Shown here: one piece after another, positions 17,302 through 26,071 of the stretch
Numbering within the stretch: the stretch's first letter is position 1
How the letters are laid out: every line of letters starts with the position of its first letter
Source of the DNA: Pseudobdellovibrio sp031428275
GTDB taxonomy: Bacteria; Bdellovibrionota; Bdellovibrionia; Bdellovibrionales; Bdellovibrionaceae
Assembly: GCA_031428275.1 (NCBI GenBank)
Contig: JANPPC010000009.1
Location: 1 to 64,000, forward strand
Reading direction: 5' to 3'
DNA: 64,000 bases
Program-made: the position numbers and the translations under genes
Notes under the pieces: model-generated
What the model was told of the DNA's origin: nothing
What the model saw: only the letters and a program-made list of their open reading frames with translations
The model's database searches: none

Positions 17302-19880
17302 AATTAACGACGCTATTAAAACTTAGTTTTCTAGAGCTTGTTCGTTTTAGAAAAATTACTGCTTTTTTAATCTTCAATTTTACGTTGGGATTAGTCGGGT
17401 TCTTTCTTCTACAGATTTTTCAACAAAGCTTATCATTTCAGACCGCCGAAAAAGCGCAAGTTGTTATGGGCGGAGACATTTCTATTAATGCTCGTCGCGC
17501 ATTCTCGCCTGAAGAAATAAAAACTTGGGAAAACACTTTTACGCACGCTAAGAAAACGCATTTCTATTCGTTATTTTCGATGCTGCGAACAAAAGACGAC
17601 GCGCGCTTAACCAGCGTTGGCGTTTTCGATTCGAATTATCCGCTTTACGGAGAATTCAAATTTTCTGATGGAGGTTTAGCTTCAGATAAAGCTCGCGTGT
17701 GGGTTGACCCCGAAGTGCAAGAAATTTTACAGCTAAAACTAGGTGACCAAGTCGATATTGGCGAAGCGCAGTTCGAATTTTCGGGAGTCATTCTTGAAGA
17801 TCCATCTCGATTATTTCGCGGAACAGGCTTCGCACCGCGAGTATTAATTCATCAGAATTATCTAGCGGCATCGCAGTTAATTAAGCCCGGAAGTACCTTC
17901 ACCGAAAATTGGTTGTACAAAGTGGACGCTAATCAAAGTATAGCGGCAATTAAGGGTCGCATCGAAAAAATCGTTAAAGACCCTGTCGTACAGATTGAAT
18001 CCGTTGTTGATAGCGAACAAGATTCTAACCGAGTACTTAAGTATTTTACCGACTACTTGGGATTAGTGGCGCTAGTCGCGCTAGGATTATGTTTTCTATG
18101 CGGTAGTTACTTACTGCAATGGATATTTCAAACGAAAAAAAAGAGCATAGCCATTTTTAAAACATTAGGCTTAAGCGACCGAAAAATTTTAGCGATCTAT
18201 ATATTACAGAGTTTTATTATCGCTGTGGTATCGTGCTTACTTTGTATTCTTTTCGTCAGTATCGTTTTACCCGGACTGCAAAGTCTAATCACCAACCAAT
18301 TTCAACTTCCCGTTGCTTTGAGCGTTGATTTACTTTCGTTAGTAATCATATCGCTTGTTGGTATTGTTGGTCCCCTTCTGATGACCGTACCCCAGATCTT
18401 ACAAATTTTTGAATTACAAGCTTTACAGCTTTTTCAAAATTCCTTTTCTGAAACCAAACGTAATAAGCTGTACTACTTTTGGTTAGTTTTATCTCTTACG
18501 CTTTTTTGGGTACTATCAGTTTGGCAAAGTCATTCAGTTAAAATTGCTAGCGGGTTTGTTGGAGCCTTAGTTTTTTTAGTCGTTTTATTTTCTTACTTAA
18601 ATAGATTTATTTTATTCTTGCTTGAAAAATCAGCCGCAAGATTTTCGTGGCTGACGAGGTACGCGGTTAAAGGGCTTACCCGCCGGGCCGCTTCGACCAG
18701 TTTAGTATTTACGACGATGAGTCTAGCGACGTTAGTGCTTAGTTTGCTTCCGCATTTAAAATCGTCAATTTTGTCAGAGATTCGCCCCGAACAAACTTCG
18801 CAAATTCCGCAGCTTTTTTTATTCGATATTCAACCCGAGCAAGTAGCGCCGCTGCAGCAGATGTCAGAAAGTGTTCTTGATTCGAAGTTAAAATTTAGCC
18901 CGTTGGTTCGGTCACGAATTTTAAAAATCAATGATCTGCCATACGAGCGTATTGTGCAAGATACCGGGTTTCAAACCCGCGAAGCTGAAAACGAAGCCCG
19001 CTTCCGAAACCGCGGCGTCAATTTAACCTATAGCGATGCTTTGCAGCCCTCAGAAGAAGTGGTTGCGGGTAAATTTACGGGCATTCATAAGAACATAGAC
19101 GAACTTCCGCAGATTTCGATAGAAGAGCGCTACGCTGAGCGTGTAGGGGTGAAAGTCGGCGATCAAATGACTTTCGACGTTCAGGGCATTGAAATGAAAG
19201 CGCAAGTTAGTTCGATCCGACAAGTGCGCTGGACTAGCTTTCAACCAAATTTCTTTATTCTATTTCCGACGGGTGTTTTAGAAGATGCTCCGCAAATCTT
19301 CTTAACTTCGGTTTCGCAAGAAATTGGCGCGCAAACCATTTCGCCCACGACGGCACAGCCAGTAGCAACCGCGCAAGCTAAGCCCCAAAGTTTAATTAAG
19401 AAGTTTCAGCAAGAAGTTGTGCAGAAGTTCAAGAACGTATCGGTAATTGATGTTTCAAAAACAATTCAGAATTCACTTAAGTATATTGATCAAATGGCTT
19501 TGGGCCTGCAGATGATGGCTTGGCTAGCGGTTTCAGTGGGTTTATTTGTGTTTGTGATTCTGCTAAATACGCAGATTCGTGAGCGTTTACAAGAAATGAA
19601 CCTAGTGCAAATTCTGGGCGCCACGGAAGGGCAAATCAGAAAAGCAATTTTTATTCAGTTTTTTGTACTCATGAGTATATCCATTGTATCAGGAATTTTG
19701 CTTGGATTAGTTGCCGCTAAACTACTACTGACTTTTTTATTCAATATTACGACCGTCTACGACTGGCAGTACTTAGTGTATTTAGCTGTCTTAATAGTGC
19801 CGATTTCGTTTTTGGCGATCTATTTTGGCCTAAAGCCGCTGCAAAAGTTAAATCCGATGGATTTAATTAGACAGAGCTAA
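17298..19880 (+). CDS. ybbP: FtsX/MacB-like ABC permease YbbP
   Basis: 860 aa from TTG 17298, overlapping the ybbA stop. Membrane helices occur at about 18-42, 250-275, 300-325, 345-370, 400-440 and again at 740-765, 785-810 and 825-848, with two large periplasmic domains between (about 45-245 and 500-730): the duplicated FtsX layout of YbbP. With YbbA it should form an envelope ABC complex; TesA in the same operon may process what it handles. Substrate is not established. Confidence 0.88.
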   Translation: MKLTTLLKLSFLELVRFRKITAFLIFNFTLGLVGFFLLQIFQQSLSFQTAEKAQVVMGGDISINARRAFSPEEIKTWENTFTHAKKTHFYSLFSMLRTKDDARLTSVGVFDSNYPLYGEFKFSDGGLASDKARVWVDPEVQEILQLKLGDQVDIGEAQFEFSGVILEDPSRLFRGTGFAPRVLIHQNYLAASQLIKPGSTFTENWLYKVDANQSIAAIKGRIEKIVKDPVVQIESVVDSEQDSNRVLKYFTDYLGLVALVALGLCFLCGSYLLQWIFQTKKKSIAIFKTLGLSDRKILAIYILQSFIIAVVSCLLCILFVSIVLPGLQSLITNQFQLPVALSVDLLSLVIISLVGIVGPLLMTVPQILQIFELQALQLFQNSFSETKRNKLYYFWLVLSLTLFWVLSVWQSHSVKIASGFVGALVFLVVLFSYLNRFILFLLEKSAARFSWLTRYAVKGLTRRAASTSLVFTTMSLATLVLSLLPHLKSSILSEIRPEQTSQIPQLFLFDIQPEQVAPLQQMSESVLDSKLKFSPLVRSRILKINDLPYERIVQDTGFQTREAENEARFRNRGVNLTYSDALQPSEEVVAGKFTGIHKNIDELPQISIEERYAERVGVKVGDQMTFDVQGIEMKAQVSSIRQVRWTSFQPNFFILFPTGVLEDAPQIFLTSVSQEIGAQTISPTTAQPVATAQAKPQSLIKKFQQEVVQKFKNVSVIDVSKTIQNSLKYIDQMALGLQMMAWLAVSVGLFVFVILLNTQIRERLQEMNLVQILGATEGQIRKAIFIQFFVLMSISIVSGILLGLVAAKLLLTFLFNITTVYDWQYLVYLAVLIVPISFLAIYFGLKPLQKLNPMDLIRQS

Positions 19881-19902
19881 GCCCTTTATTTAAATTGAAG
19901 TC

Positions 19903-20925
19903 ATGCTTAGTACCGCGCAACTACTGTCTATCAAAAAAGCCGCAACTTTACTTCAGCAAGAAGAAGTTGTGGGCTTTCCCACTGAAACCGTTTACGGCTT
20001 AGCGGCGCGCATTGATTCAGAAATCGCGATTAAAAAAATATTCTCGAAGAAGCAGCGCCCATTTTTTGACCCCTTGATTGTTCATGTCAGTTCTGTCGAA
20101 CAGGCCACAACTTGCGTGCAGTCTTGGAACTTGATGGCTGAAACATTAGCTGAACTTTTTTGGCCGGGGCCGCTAACAATCGTTTTGCCAAAGTCGGCTC
20201 TGATCTCTGATTTAATAACCGCTGGGCTGCAAACGGTCGGCATTCGCTGGCCTGCGCATCCTGTGGCGCAAGTTTTAATTCAGTCAGTTGGGGTGCCCCT
20301 GGCGGCCCCCAGCGCAAATAAATTTGGCCGAACCAGTCCTACTAAAGCGCAGCACGTGCGCGAAGAATTTGGTGATAGCGTTTACGTGATTGATGCCGAA
20401 CAAAGTGAAGTGGGTATTGAGTCGACCGTGCTGTCTGTAAAAGACCTCGGTGCAAAATACCAACTAGCTATTTTACGTAAAGGTGCACTTCTGCAATCGC
20501 AAATCGATCAAGCACTTTCAAAAACCAAACTCGTTTACGAGTGGGTTGATCAAATCGATAGAAAAGAAGCTCCGGGGCATATGAAGCATCACTATATGCC
20601 GACGGTTCCGTTCATTATCTGCCGAAACCCCGCGATGAAATTGTCTGAACTTTCAAATATTTTGAACACTCGATTGGTCGAGCTGCCGGATGAGATTGAA
20701 GGCGTAAAGATTGTTAAACCTACAAAACAGATTCAAAAAATTGAATTTTTAAAACTTTCGACTGACCCAGCTCAGGCGGCGCGCGAAATGTACTCTCAAC
20801 TTAGGTCGGTAAGTTTACGCCAACCCGAAGCCCTTTGCTTTATTCAGTTGCCCATTCATAGCGGAGAAATGTGGGAAAGTGTTTTTGATAGACTATACAA
20901 AGCGGCCTCTTTAATTATAGACTAG
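19903..20925 (+). CDS. sua5: L-threonylcarbamoyladenylate synthase (Sua5 type)
   Basis: 340 aa. N-terminal YrdC domain with GFPTETVYGLAA, KIFSKKQRPFFDPL, FWPGPLT, GIRWPAHP and APSANKFGRTSPT, plus EQSEVGIESTVL; then a linker and the C-terminal Sua5 domain with APGHMKHHYMP. It makes threonylcarbamoyl-AMP from Thr, bicarbonate and ATP for t6A37 in tRNA. The two-domain length separates it from short TsaC. Confidence 0.93.
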   Translation: MLSTAQLLSIKKAATLLQQEEVVGFPTETVYGLAARIDSEIAIKKIFSKKQRPFFDPLIVHVSSVEQATTCVQSWNLMAETLAELFWPGPLTIVLPKSALISDLITAGLQTVGIRWPAHPVAQVLIQSVGVPLAAPSANKFGRTSPTKAQHVREEFGDSVYVIDAEQSEVGIESTVLSVKDLGAKYQLAILRKGALLQSQIDQALSKTKLVYEWVDQIDRKEAPGHMKHHYMPTVPFIICRNPAMKLSELSNILNTRLVELPDEIEGVKIVKPTKQIQKIEFLKLSTDPAQAAREMYSQLRSVSLRQPEALCFIQLPIHSGEMWESVFDRLYKAASLIID

Positions 20926-20948
20926 GGTAACAGGAAGTTAACAAATCT

Positions 20949-21836
20949 ATGAGTTTAAAAGATACTAGACCGTCGGCCGTTCAAAAAAAATTCAATCAAG
21001 TTCGTGCAGTATTTCGACTTTTATTTTTCATTTCTTTGATTTTGTGTTTCTTTGTAGTGGCTTTAGTTCACACCGCATTAAATCGAAATTTAGTAAAACG
21101 TCGTCAAAAACTTTTAAACAACGCCAGCTTTTTTTCAAGATTAATGTTGAAAGCTTTCAACGTCGAATTAATCTGCAAAGAAAATATTCCCGAAAATGAA
21201 AATTCATTAGTGATCGGCAATCACATGGGTTTTATCGATATCGTTTGTTTACAAGCGCTACGTGGTAGTGTGTTCATCACCTCGTTAGAAATGAAGAATA
21301 CGCCGGTGCTGGGCCAAATTACCGATTTAGGCGCATGCGCTTACGTGGATCGTAAGAACCGCATGAACATTCATGAAGAATTAAAAGGCATTGTCAGCGT
21401 TTTAAAAGAAGGCTTTCGCGTCGTACTTTACGCCGAGTCAGTGGCTTCAGATGGTGAGAAGGTTTTACCGTTTAAGAAAACTTTAATTATGTCGGCGGGT
21501 TTAGCCGAAAGACCCATTCGCCCTTTTGTTTTTAATTTTCGTAGCGTAAACGGCGGGCCAGTCTATTTTTCACAGCGAGATTCTTTATGCTGGTACGGCG
21601 ATCAAACATTTTTTCCGGCAATCTGGCGATCAATGCAGTTAAATTCAGTCTTGTGCGAGATCGAATTTCTACCATTGGTATTCCCGAAGGTCGAAGACGA
21701 CAGAACTAAGGTCGCCAATTATCTTCACCAAATGATTTCAGAAAAGTTTGTTCCATTTTACCCATCAATGAATTTAGAACCCGAACCAGCCGACATTCCA
21801 TCGTTGTCAGTTGTACAAAAAACCGAGCAAGCGTAG
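20949..21836 (+). CDS. PlsC-like 1-acylglycerol-3-phosphate acyltransferase
   Basis: 295 aa. N-terminal membrane segment (about 21-43), then the acyltransferase motif NHMGFID (H-x4-D, residues about 92-98), a second block YVDRKNR and a third YAESVASDGEKVLPFKK where EG is replaced by SDG-type residues. Expected to acylate lysophosphatidic acid or a related lipid at the inner membrane. Follows sua5 by 23 bp; convergent with msrB. Confidence 0.8.
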   Translation: MSLKDTRPSAVQKKFNQVRAVFRLLFFISLILCFFVVALVHTALNRNLVKRRQKLLNNASFFSRLMLKAFNVELICKENIPENENSLVIGNHMGFIDIVCLQALRGSVFITSLEMKNTPVLGQITDLGACAYVDRKNRMNIHEELKGIVSVLKEGFRVVLYAESVASDGEKVLPFKKTLIMSAGLAERPIRPFVFNFRSVNGGPVYFSQRDSLCWYGDQTFFPAIWRSMQLNSVLCEIEFLPLVFPKVEDDRTKVANYLHQMISEKFVPFYPSMNLEPEPADIPSLSVVQKTEQA

Positions 21837-21860
21837 CTAAAGTATCAAGTGCCGCTCAAG

Positions 21861-22304
21861 CTATTCGAAAATCTTCAGCCATTCGGCATATTCAGAATTC
21901 GTTAATTCACTCTTCGGAATAAACCTCAGCGACGCTGAATTAATGCAGTAGCGCACGCCTTCAGGCCCTGGGCCGTCGTCAAAGACGTGACCTAAATGCG
22001 AATCGCCAAGTTTGCTGCGTACTTCGGTGCGGGTGCTCCACAATTTTTTATCTTCTTTAAAAGTTAATGTGCTTTTGCTGATCGGCGCGCTGAAACAGGG
22101 CCAGCCCGTGCCTGAATCGAATTTATCTTTTGAAGTGAATAGCGGTTCGCCGGTTACGATGTCGACGTAGATGCCGTCTTCGTGGTTGTCCCAGTATTTA
22201 TTGTTGAATGGTGGTTCAGTGTCTTCGTGTTGAGTGACTGAAAACTCTAACGCAGATAATGATTTCTTTAATTCTTCTGAACTGGGCTTTTTGTAATTTG
22301 GCAT
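21861..22304 (-). CDS. msrB: Peptide methionine (R)-S-oxide reductase
   Basis: 147 aa. MsrB blocks YVDIVTGEPLF, KFDSGTGWPCFSAPI, EVRSKLGDSHLGHVFDDGP and RYCINSASLRFIP, the last with the catalytic Cys. The CxxC zinc pairs of many MsrBs are absent (VTGEPLF instead of CGxxLF), so this is a non-zinc form. A second Cys in GWPCF could be the resolving residue. The start lies inside the end of the upstream aminotransferase gene (37-nt overlap). Confidence 0.93.
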   Translation of the reverse strand: MPNYKKPSSEELKKSLSALEFSVTQHEDTEPPFNNKYWDNHEDGIYVDIVTGEPLFTSKDKFDSGTGWPCFSAPISKSTLTFKEDKKLWSTRTEVRSKLGDSHLGHVFDDGPGPEGVRYCINSASLRFIPKSELTNSEYAEWLKIFE

Positions 22305-23017
22305 AGTAAAACTCCTCGAGCTGAATTCGCTACGAATGTGGTATAAATATGGGGCTCAGATTCTAATTCAGCAACAGAAATGTCTTTTTCGATGACGGGT
22401 TTTAATCCTACGACCGGTAGGTCAATGCATTTTTCAGAAAGTACGTAGCGGCGGTAGACTCCGTTAATGCAGCCCGAATTCAAAGGGGGCGTGAACACTT
22501 GATCAAGTTTATGATCGTAGAAAAATAAATTAAAGCGACTGGTTTCAACGACTTTCCCTAGAGTATTCACCGCAATCACGTCATCGGCGTCAGTCAGCCT
22601 TGCGGCCATCAGCGTAGCCCAGGCTTCGCGGTTAGCCCACTTATAGCTTTGTGAACCTTGGCCCGCCGGATGCGTGATCGAACTTATCATTTCTAAATGG
22701 ACGGGGTGCGAAAGCGGAAGCTTTTTAACAATCTGATAGGCGTGTTGACCTTGAACCTGCGCCGAAAAAGTCAGGCGCACTGTTTCCTCTTCTTCGGGAC
22801 GTAAATATTTTTCGAGTTGGTCATAGATTTTACTTAAATGGTGAAAAAGTCCCGAAGCCTGTGGAAAAATAAGTTGGTAAGCTTCAAAACTTCGCGCCAG
22901 ATGAAATTCTTTTAAGTAGATCAGCCCGTTTTTAAAAACGAAAGTGTCTAATACATCTCCGTATGTGTGCAGCAGTACATCGCCGCCTGCGTGCGGTGGT
23001 AAACTACGCTGTGACAT
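22268..23017 (-). CDS. pabC: Class IV PLP aminotransferase, likely aminodeoxychorismate lyase
   Basis: 249 aa. Fold-type IV motifs: GSQSYKWANREAW with the likely PLP lysine, AVNTLGKVVETSRFNLFF, and PPLNSGCINGVYRRYVL near the C-terminus. Being directly downstream of pabA and pabB (14-nt overlap with pabB) makes 4-amino-4-deoxychorismate lyase the best call, giving p-aminobenzoate for folate. A D-amino-acid or branched-chain transaminase cannot be excluded from sequence alone. Confidence 0.8.
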   Translation of the reverse strand: MSQRSLPPHAGGDVLLHTYGDVLDTFVFKNGLIYLKEFHLARSFEAYQLIFPQASGLFHHLSKIYDQLEKYLRPEEEETVRLTFSAQVQGQHAYQIVKKLPLSHPVHLEMISSITHPAGQGSQSYKWANREAWATLMAARLTDADDVIAVNTLGKVVETSRFNLFFYDHKLDQVFTPPLNSGCINGVYRRYVLSEKCIDLPVVGLKPVIEKDISVAELESEPHIYTTFVANSARGVLLCQITKSPVQKN

Positions 23018-24095
23018 TTAAACTTCCGGTCTTAAGTAGAAACTCGTCCCACTCGCTTTCGGGGCTTGAATCGTACACAATGCCGCAGCCGGCGTGGTAA
23101 ATTAATTGATCATCGGTCTTTATGAAAGTTCGAATCGTTAAATTCAAACAGAAATCATTTTTCTGCCACCAGCCAAGTGCGCCGGTGTAAGCCTGGCGGC
23201 GGTAAGGTTCAAGCTCGTTAATCAACTTCAGGCTTTCTAGCTTGGGGCAGCCCGATATTGAACCGCCCGGCATCGTCTTTTCTAAAACGCGTGATAGGGG
23301 CTGATCATTTTCAACTACGATTTCTGAATAAGTGTGTTGTATGTAACCCAGCTGCATTTTTTCGCGGTGGGCGGTGACGACTGAAGCATTATTTTCGTCT
23401 AAACTATTTAAATCATTGCGCAGTAAATCGACGATCATCGAAAGTTCAGCTTCTTCTTTTTGATTTTTGTACAGCGATACTGAAAAATCATTTTGCGCTG
23501 ACGAGCTTCCCTTAATTGGGCGGGTGATTAGACGCGAATTTCTACGCTCTAAAAAAAGCTCGGGCGAAAAGCTGATGATCGAATATTTTTCGAATGGTAA
23601 AAAGGCTTTATAATCAGAATTGAATTTTGCTTGGTAATGATTAAAAATCTGTAACCCATCGTTAGAACAATCGGCTACCAGCGGAGCCGTCAAATTAACT
23701 TGGTAAATTCGGCCTTGCGAGATTTCGCCGATGATTAGTTTTACTTGATCGGTAAACTGAGTTTGGGAAGTTAAAGGTTTAAAGCGATGTTGGATCGTTT
23801 TGTGAATTTCATTCTCAGGCAACGTTTGCAAGCCAGCTACGACCTCGGCTAACGATTGAAACCGATGCGTGCGGATAACAAACGCCGAAGCCTTCGCGCC
23901 TTCATACAGCGCTTTTTTCGAGCTAATCGAATCGTATTCGAAATTGCATTGAACAATTTTTAACGAATCATAATATTTTTTTTCAATCGAATTTAAAAAA
24001 TCTGTAACCGAAGAATCAAAAGGGCAAGAATGTAATTCATAATCTTCGCTCACTATAAATAAATCTTTTTCGTAAAAACAAATAAGTTTTTTCAT
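23004..24095 (-). CDS. pabB: Aminodeoxychorismate synthase component I
   Basis: 363 aa from ATG 24095, which overlaps the stop of the amidotransferase gene as ATGA; longer in-frame starts would lie inside that gene. Chorismate-binding motifs are YQVNLTAPL, ITRPIKGSS, MIVDLLRNDL, HTYSEIV, KTMPGGSISGCPK and YTGALGWW, typical of PabB/TrpE. PabB is preferred over TrpE because of the adjacent pabC; the KTMPGGSISGCPK block (PIKGS with Lys) fits aminodeoxychorismate synthase. Confidence 0.85.
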   Translation of the reverse strand: MKKLICFYEKDLFIVSEDYELHSCPFDSSVTDFLNSIEKKYYDSLKIVQCNFEYDSISSKKALYEGAKASAFVIRTHRFQSLAEVVAGLQTLPENEIHKTIQHRFKPLTSQTQFTDQVKLIIGEISQGRIYQVNLTAPLVADCSNDGLQIFNHYQAKFNSDYKAFLPFEKYSIISFSPELFLERRNSRLITRPIKGSSSAQNDFSVSLYKNQKEEAELSMIVDLLRNDLNSLDENNASVVTAHREKMQLGYIQHTYSEIVVENDQPLSRVLEKTMPGGSISGCPKLESLKLINELEPYRRQAYTGALGWWQKNDFCLNLTIRTFIKTDDQLIYHAGCGIVYDSSPESEWDEFLLKTGSLNVTA

Positions 24096-24664
24096 TTTGA
24101 AAGCCATTTTTTTAAATACGCTAAATGTAGGTCTGCCGCTTCGGTTAAAAAAGATTCGGGGTGAAACTGTACTCCGCTCCAATTTTTTGTTTTATGCTGG
24201 GCCCACATCGGTAAACCGTCGTCGGCACTAACGGCAAGCACTTCGAACGCGCTTTGCGCGCCAGAAAAATCACAATACAGCGAATGGTACCTGGCGACCT
24301 CAAGACCTTGCAGCTCAATCAGCTCATGACTCAAAATTTTTAACTTCGATTTTTTACCGTGTAAGGGCGGAGAATAAGGCTTTACTAAAACTTGCGCTGT
24401 GTGCGCCATCATTTGAAGACCTAGGCACACTCCAAATACTGGAGTGTGCTTCGGAACGGATAGGAGCCAATCAAGAGTCTGCGGATAATCGATCGGATTT
24501 TTAGGCCCCGGAGAAAGAACAACCAAAGCACCGGCTTCGATCTTTGTGGCCGTTTTAAAAAAGTCGAGATGATTAAAAACTTCGATTTGCGAACACAGGG
24601 GTTTAAGCCAGTGACGCAAATTATAGGTAAAAGAATCATCGTGATCTATCAATACGGCTTTCAT
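24092..24664 (-). CDS. pabA: Aminodeoxychorismate/anthranilate synthase glutamine amidotransferase
   Basis: 190 aa from ATG 24664, preceded by AGGGA at good distance. Class I amidotransferase: DHDDSFTYNL at the N-terminus, oxyanion region SPGPKNP, nucleophile Cys in GVCLGLQMMAH, YHSLY and the catalytic His/Glu in VQFHPESFLT. Supplies ammonia to PabB. First gene of the pabA-pabB-pabC-msrB operon. Confidence 0.88.
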   Translation of the reverse strand: MKAVLIDHDDSFTYNLRHWLKPLCSQIEVFNHLDFFKTATKIEAGALVVLSPGPKNPIDYPQTLDWLLSVPKHTPVFGVCLGLQMMAHTAQVLVKPYSPPLHGKKSKLKILSHELIELQGLEVARYHSLYCDFSGAQSAFEVLAVSADDGLPMWAQHKTKNWSGVQFHPESFLTEAADLHLAYLKKWLSK

Positions 24665-24754
24665 AATTTCCCTGAAAGCGCTCAAAATAACATACTCGAA
24701 ACGGGAAGGGCATACCGCAGACTCCCGATATCACAAGCGGCCAACAACAACCAC

Positions 24755-24862
24755 TTATGACAAGGCAATTACATAACTAACAACCAACTGCAAAAACCAG
24801 ATACCAACATTTAACTTATCGAAATGATTACGTTTTCTAGATACAAATCCTTTTGAACTCAT
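24755..24862 (-). CDS. Possible 35-aa membrane peptide
   Basis: ATG 24862 is preceded six bases upstream by GGAG and runs 35 codons to TAA. The product has a basic N-terminus (MSSKGFVSRKRNHFDK) and one hydrophobic segment (VGIWFLQLVVSYVIALS), the plan of a small inner-membrane protein. A perfect 14-bp inverted repeat lies 27 bp upstream of its start. No homologue recognised; could be a chance frame. Confidence 0.4.
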   Translation of the reverse strand: MSSKGFVSRKRNHFDKLNVGIWFLQLVVSYVIALS

Positions 24863-24888
24863 GAACAACTCCATGTAGATCCCCTCAT

Positions 24889-24930
24889 TTATTTACATAT
24901 TACTTATATATGTAGATAATATGTAAATAA
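24889..24930. promoter_or_regulatory. Perfect 14-bp AT-rich inverted repeat
   Basis: TTATTTACATATTA (24889-24902) and TAATATGTAAATAA (24917-24930) are exact reverse complements around 14 nt. It lies between the small minus-strand frame and the plus-strand protease operon, so it suits an operator or a promoter region read both ways. No T tract, so not a typical terminator. Confidence 0.6.
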
Positions 24931-25072
24931 GAGTAAATCAAGCCAATCTCAGAATAAAAAGTGAAAACTAGATGATCGAACAGGGAATAACTTCACGAGA
25001 ATCGATCTGAGTATAGCGCAACGCAACAATCTGCGGTAAAAGAGGGCATCTTGAACTAACGAGGGGGGCTTC

Positions 25073-26071
25073 GTGAATCTAAAGAATCTATTATCTATTG
25101 GTCTGTTGATGCAGTTGATGGCTTGTAGCCCAAGCTTATTTAACAACAATCAATTTGCACATGACGAAAACGAACTTCTTGAATCGAAGGTCATTGATGG
25201 CGAAGTTGTTATCAAGCGCGAAACCAAAGCGGCTCGTTCTGTAGTTGCAGTTCAGCTGCTAAACCAGCACAAGCAAATCCTCGGATACTGTACCGGGGTA
25301 CTTATTGGTGAAAACACAATTCTTACGGCCGCACACTGTTTAGATAACGAAACAATGCCCGGAGTCGTACATTTTAATGTGGTTTTTGAAACGCGTACAA
25401 AGTTTTACGGCGAACCGACGTTACGAAAAGGTTATAAGTTTGTTAACCACCCACAGTACAACACCGCAACTCGTGAGTGGCTTTTAGAAAATGGTAAGTA
25501 TATCGATCCTAAATTACATCCTGAAATCGATACGCGTAATCGCAGCACTGAAGTTCTTGGGCGGCAGAAAGATCATGACTTAGCCGTGGGCACTTTTTTA
25601 GGTAAGTTGCCTAGCGGTTTTGCCCCGGTCGATATCGACACTGACGCCTATGCGAACTATGCGGGTAAGCAAGTTTATTTTTATGGTTACGGGCGCGCGG
25701 TTGATTATTTAGATGCAAACGGAAAGTATGATACTTCGAATGGTCAATTACGTAAGGGCACCGCCATTGTTGACCAAGACTATGAACACACCGGCGATCG
25801 TTTTTTCACGGCGCGTGAATCAAAAAATTCAATCTGCCAAGGAGACTCGGGTGGCCCGCAATTTTACTCAGAAAAAGGCGTTATTAAGGTGATCGGTATT
25901 AACTCAGCGGTTGCTGTTGATGAAGATAGCCGTCCAGTCGATGGAAGTTTCGGCGAGGTGAGTTTGCTGAGCTGTCGTGGACGTTCACAAATTTCAAAAG
26001 TTTCTTTTTCTGCAGACTGGATTATCAAAGTCAAAAACAGATTACTAACTGAAATGAAGGCGGGGAAATAA
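25073..26071 (+). CDS. Trypsin-like serine protease, lipoprotein
   Basis: 332 aa from GTG 25073 with GAGGGGGG six bases upstream. Signal with lipobox LMAC (Cys 18). S1 family triad: His in LTAAHC, Asp in KDHDLAVG, Ser in CQGDSGGPQ. The frame ends exactly where the next gene begins (TAATG), so the two are coupled. Expected at the cell envelope, cleaving protein; in a predator possibly prey protein (inference). Confidence 0.9.
   Translation: MNLKNLLSIGLLMQLMACSPSLFNNNQFAHDENELLESKVIDGEVVIKRETKAARSVVAVQLLNQHKQILGYCTGVLIGENTILTAAHCLDNETMPGVVHFNVVFETRTKFYGEPTLRKGYKFVNHPQYNTATREWLLENGKYIDPKLHPEIDTRNRSTEVLGRQKDHDLAVGTFLGKLPSGFAPVDIDTDAYANYAGKQVYFYGYGRAVDYLDANGKYDTSNGQLRKGTAIVDQDYEHTGDRFFTARESKNSICQGDSGGPQFYSEKGVIKVIGINSAVAVDEDSRPVDGSFGEVSLLSCRGRSQISKVSFSADWIIKVKNRLLTEMKAGK

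Noticed and set aside
24569..24760. 63-codon plus-strand frame antisense to pabA
   Set aside because: Overlaps the conserved start of pabA on the other strand and has no ribosome-binding site.
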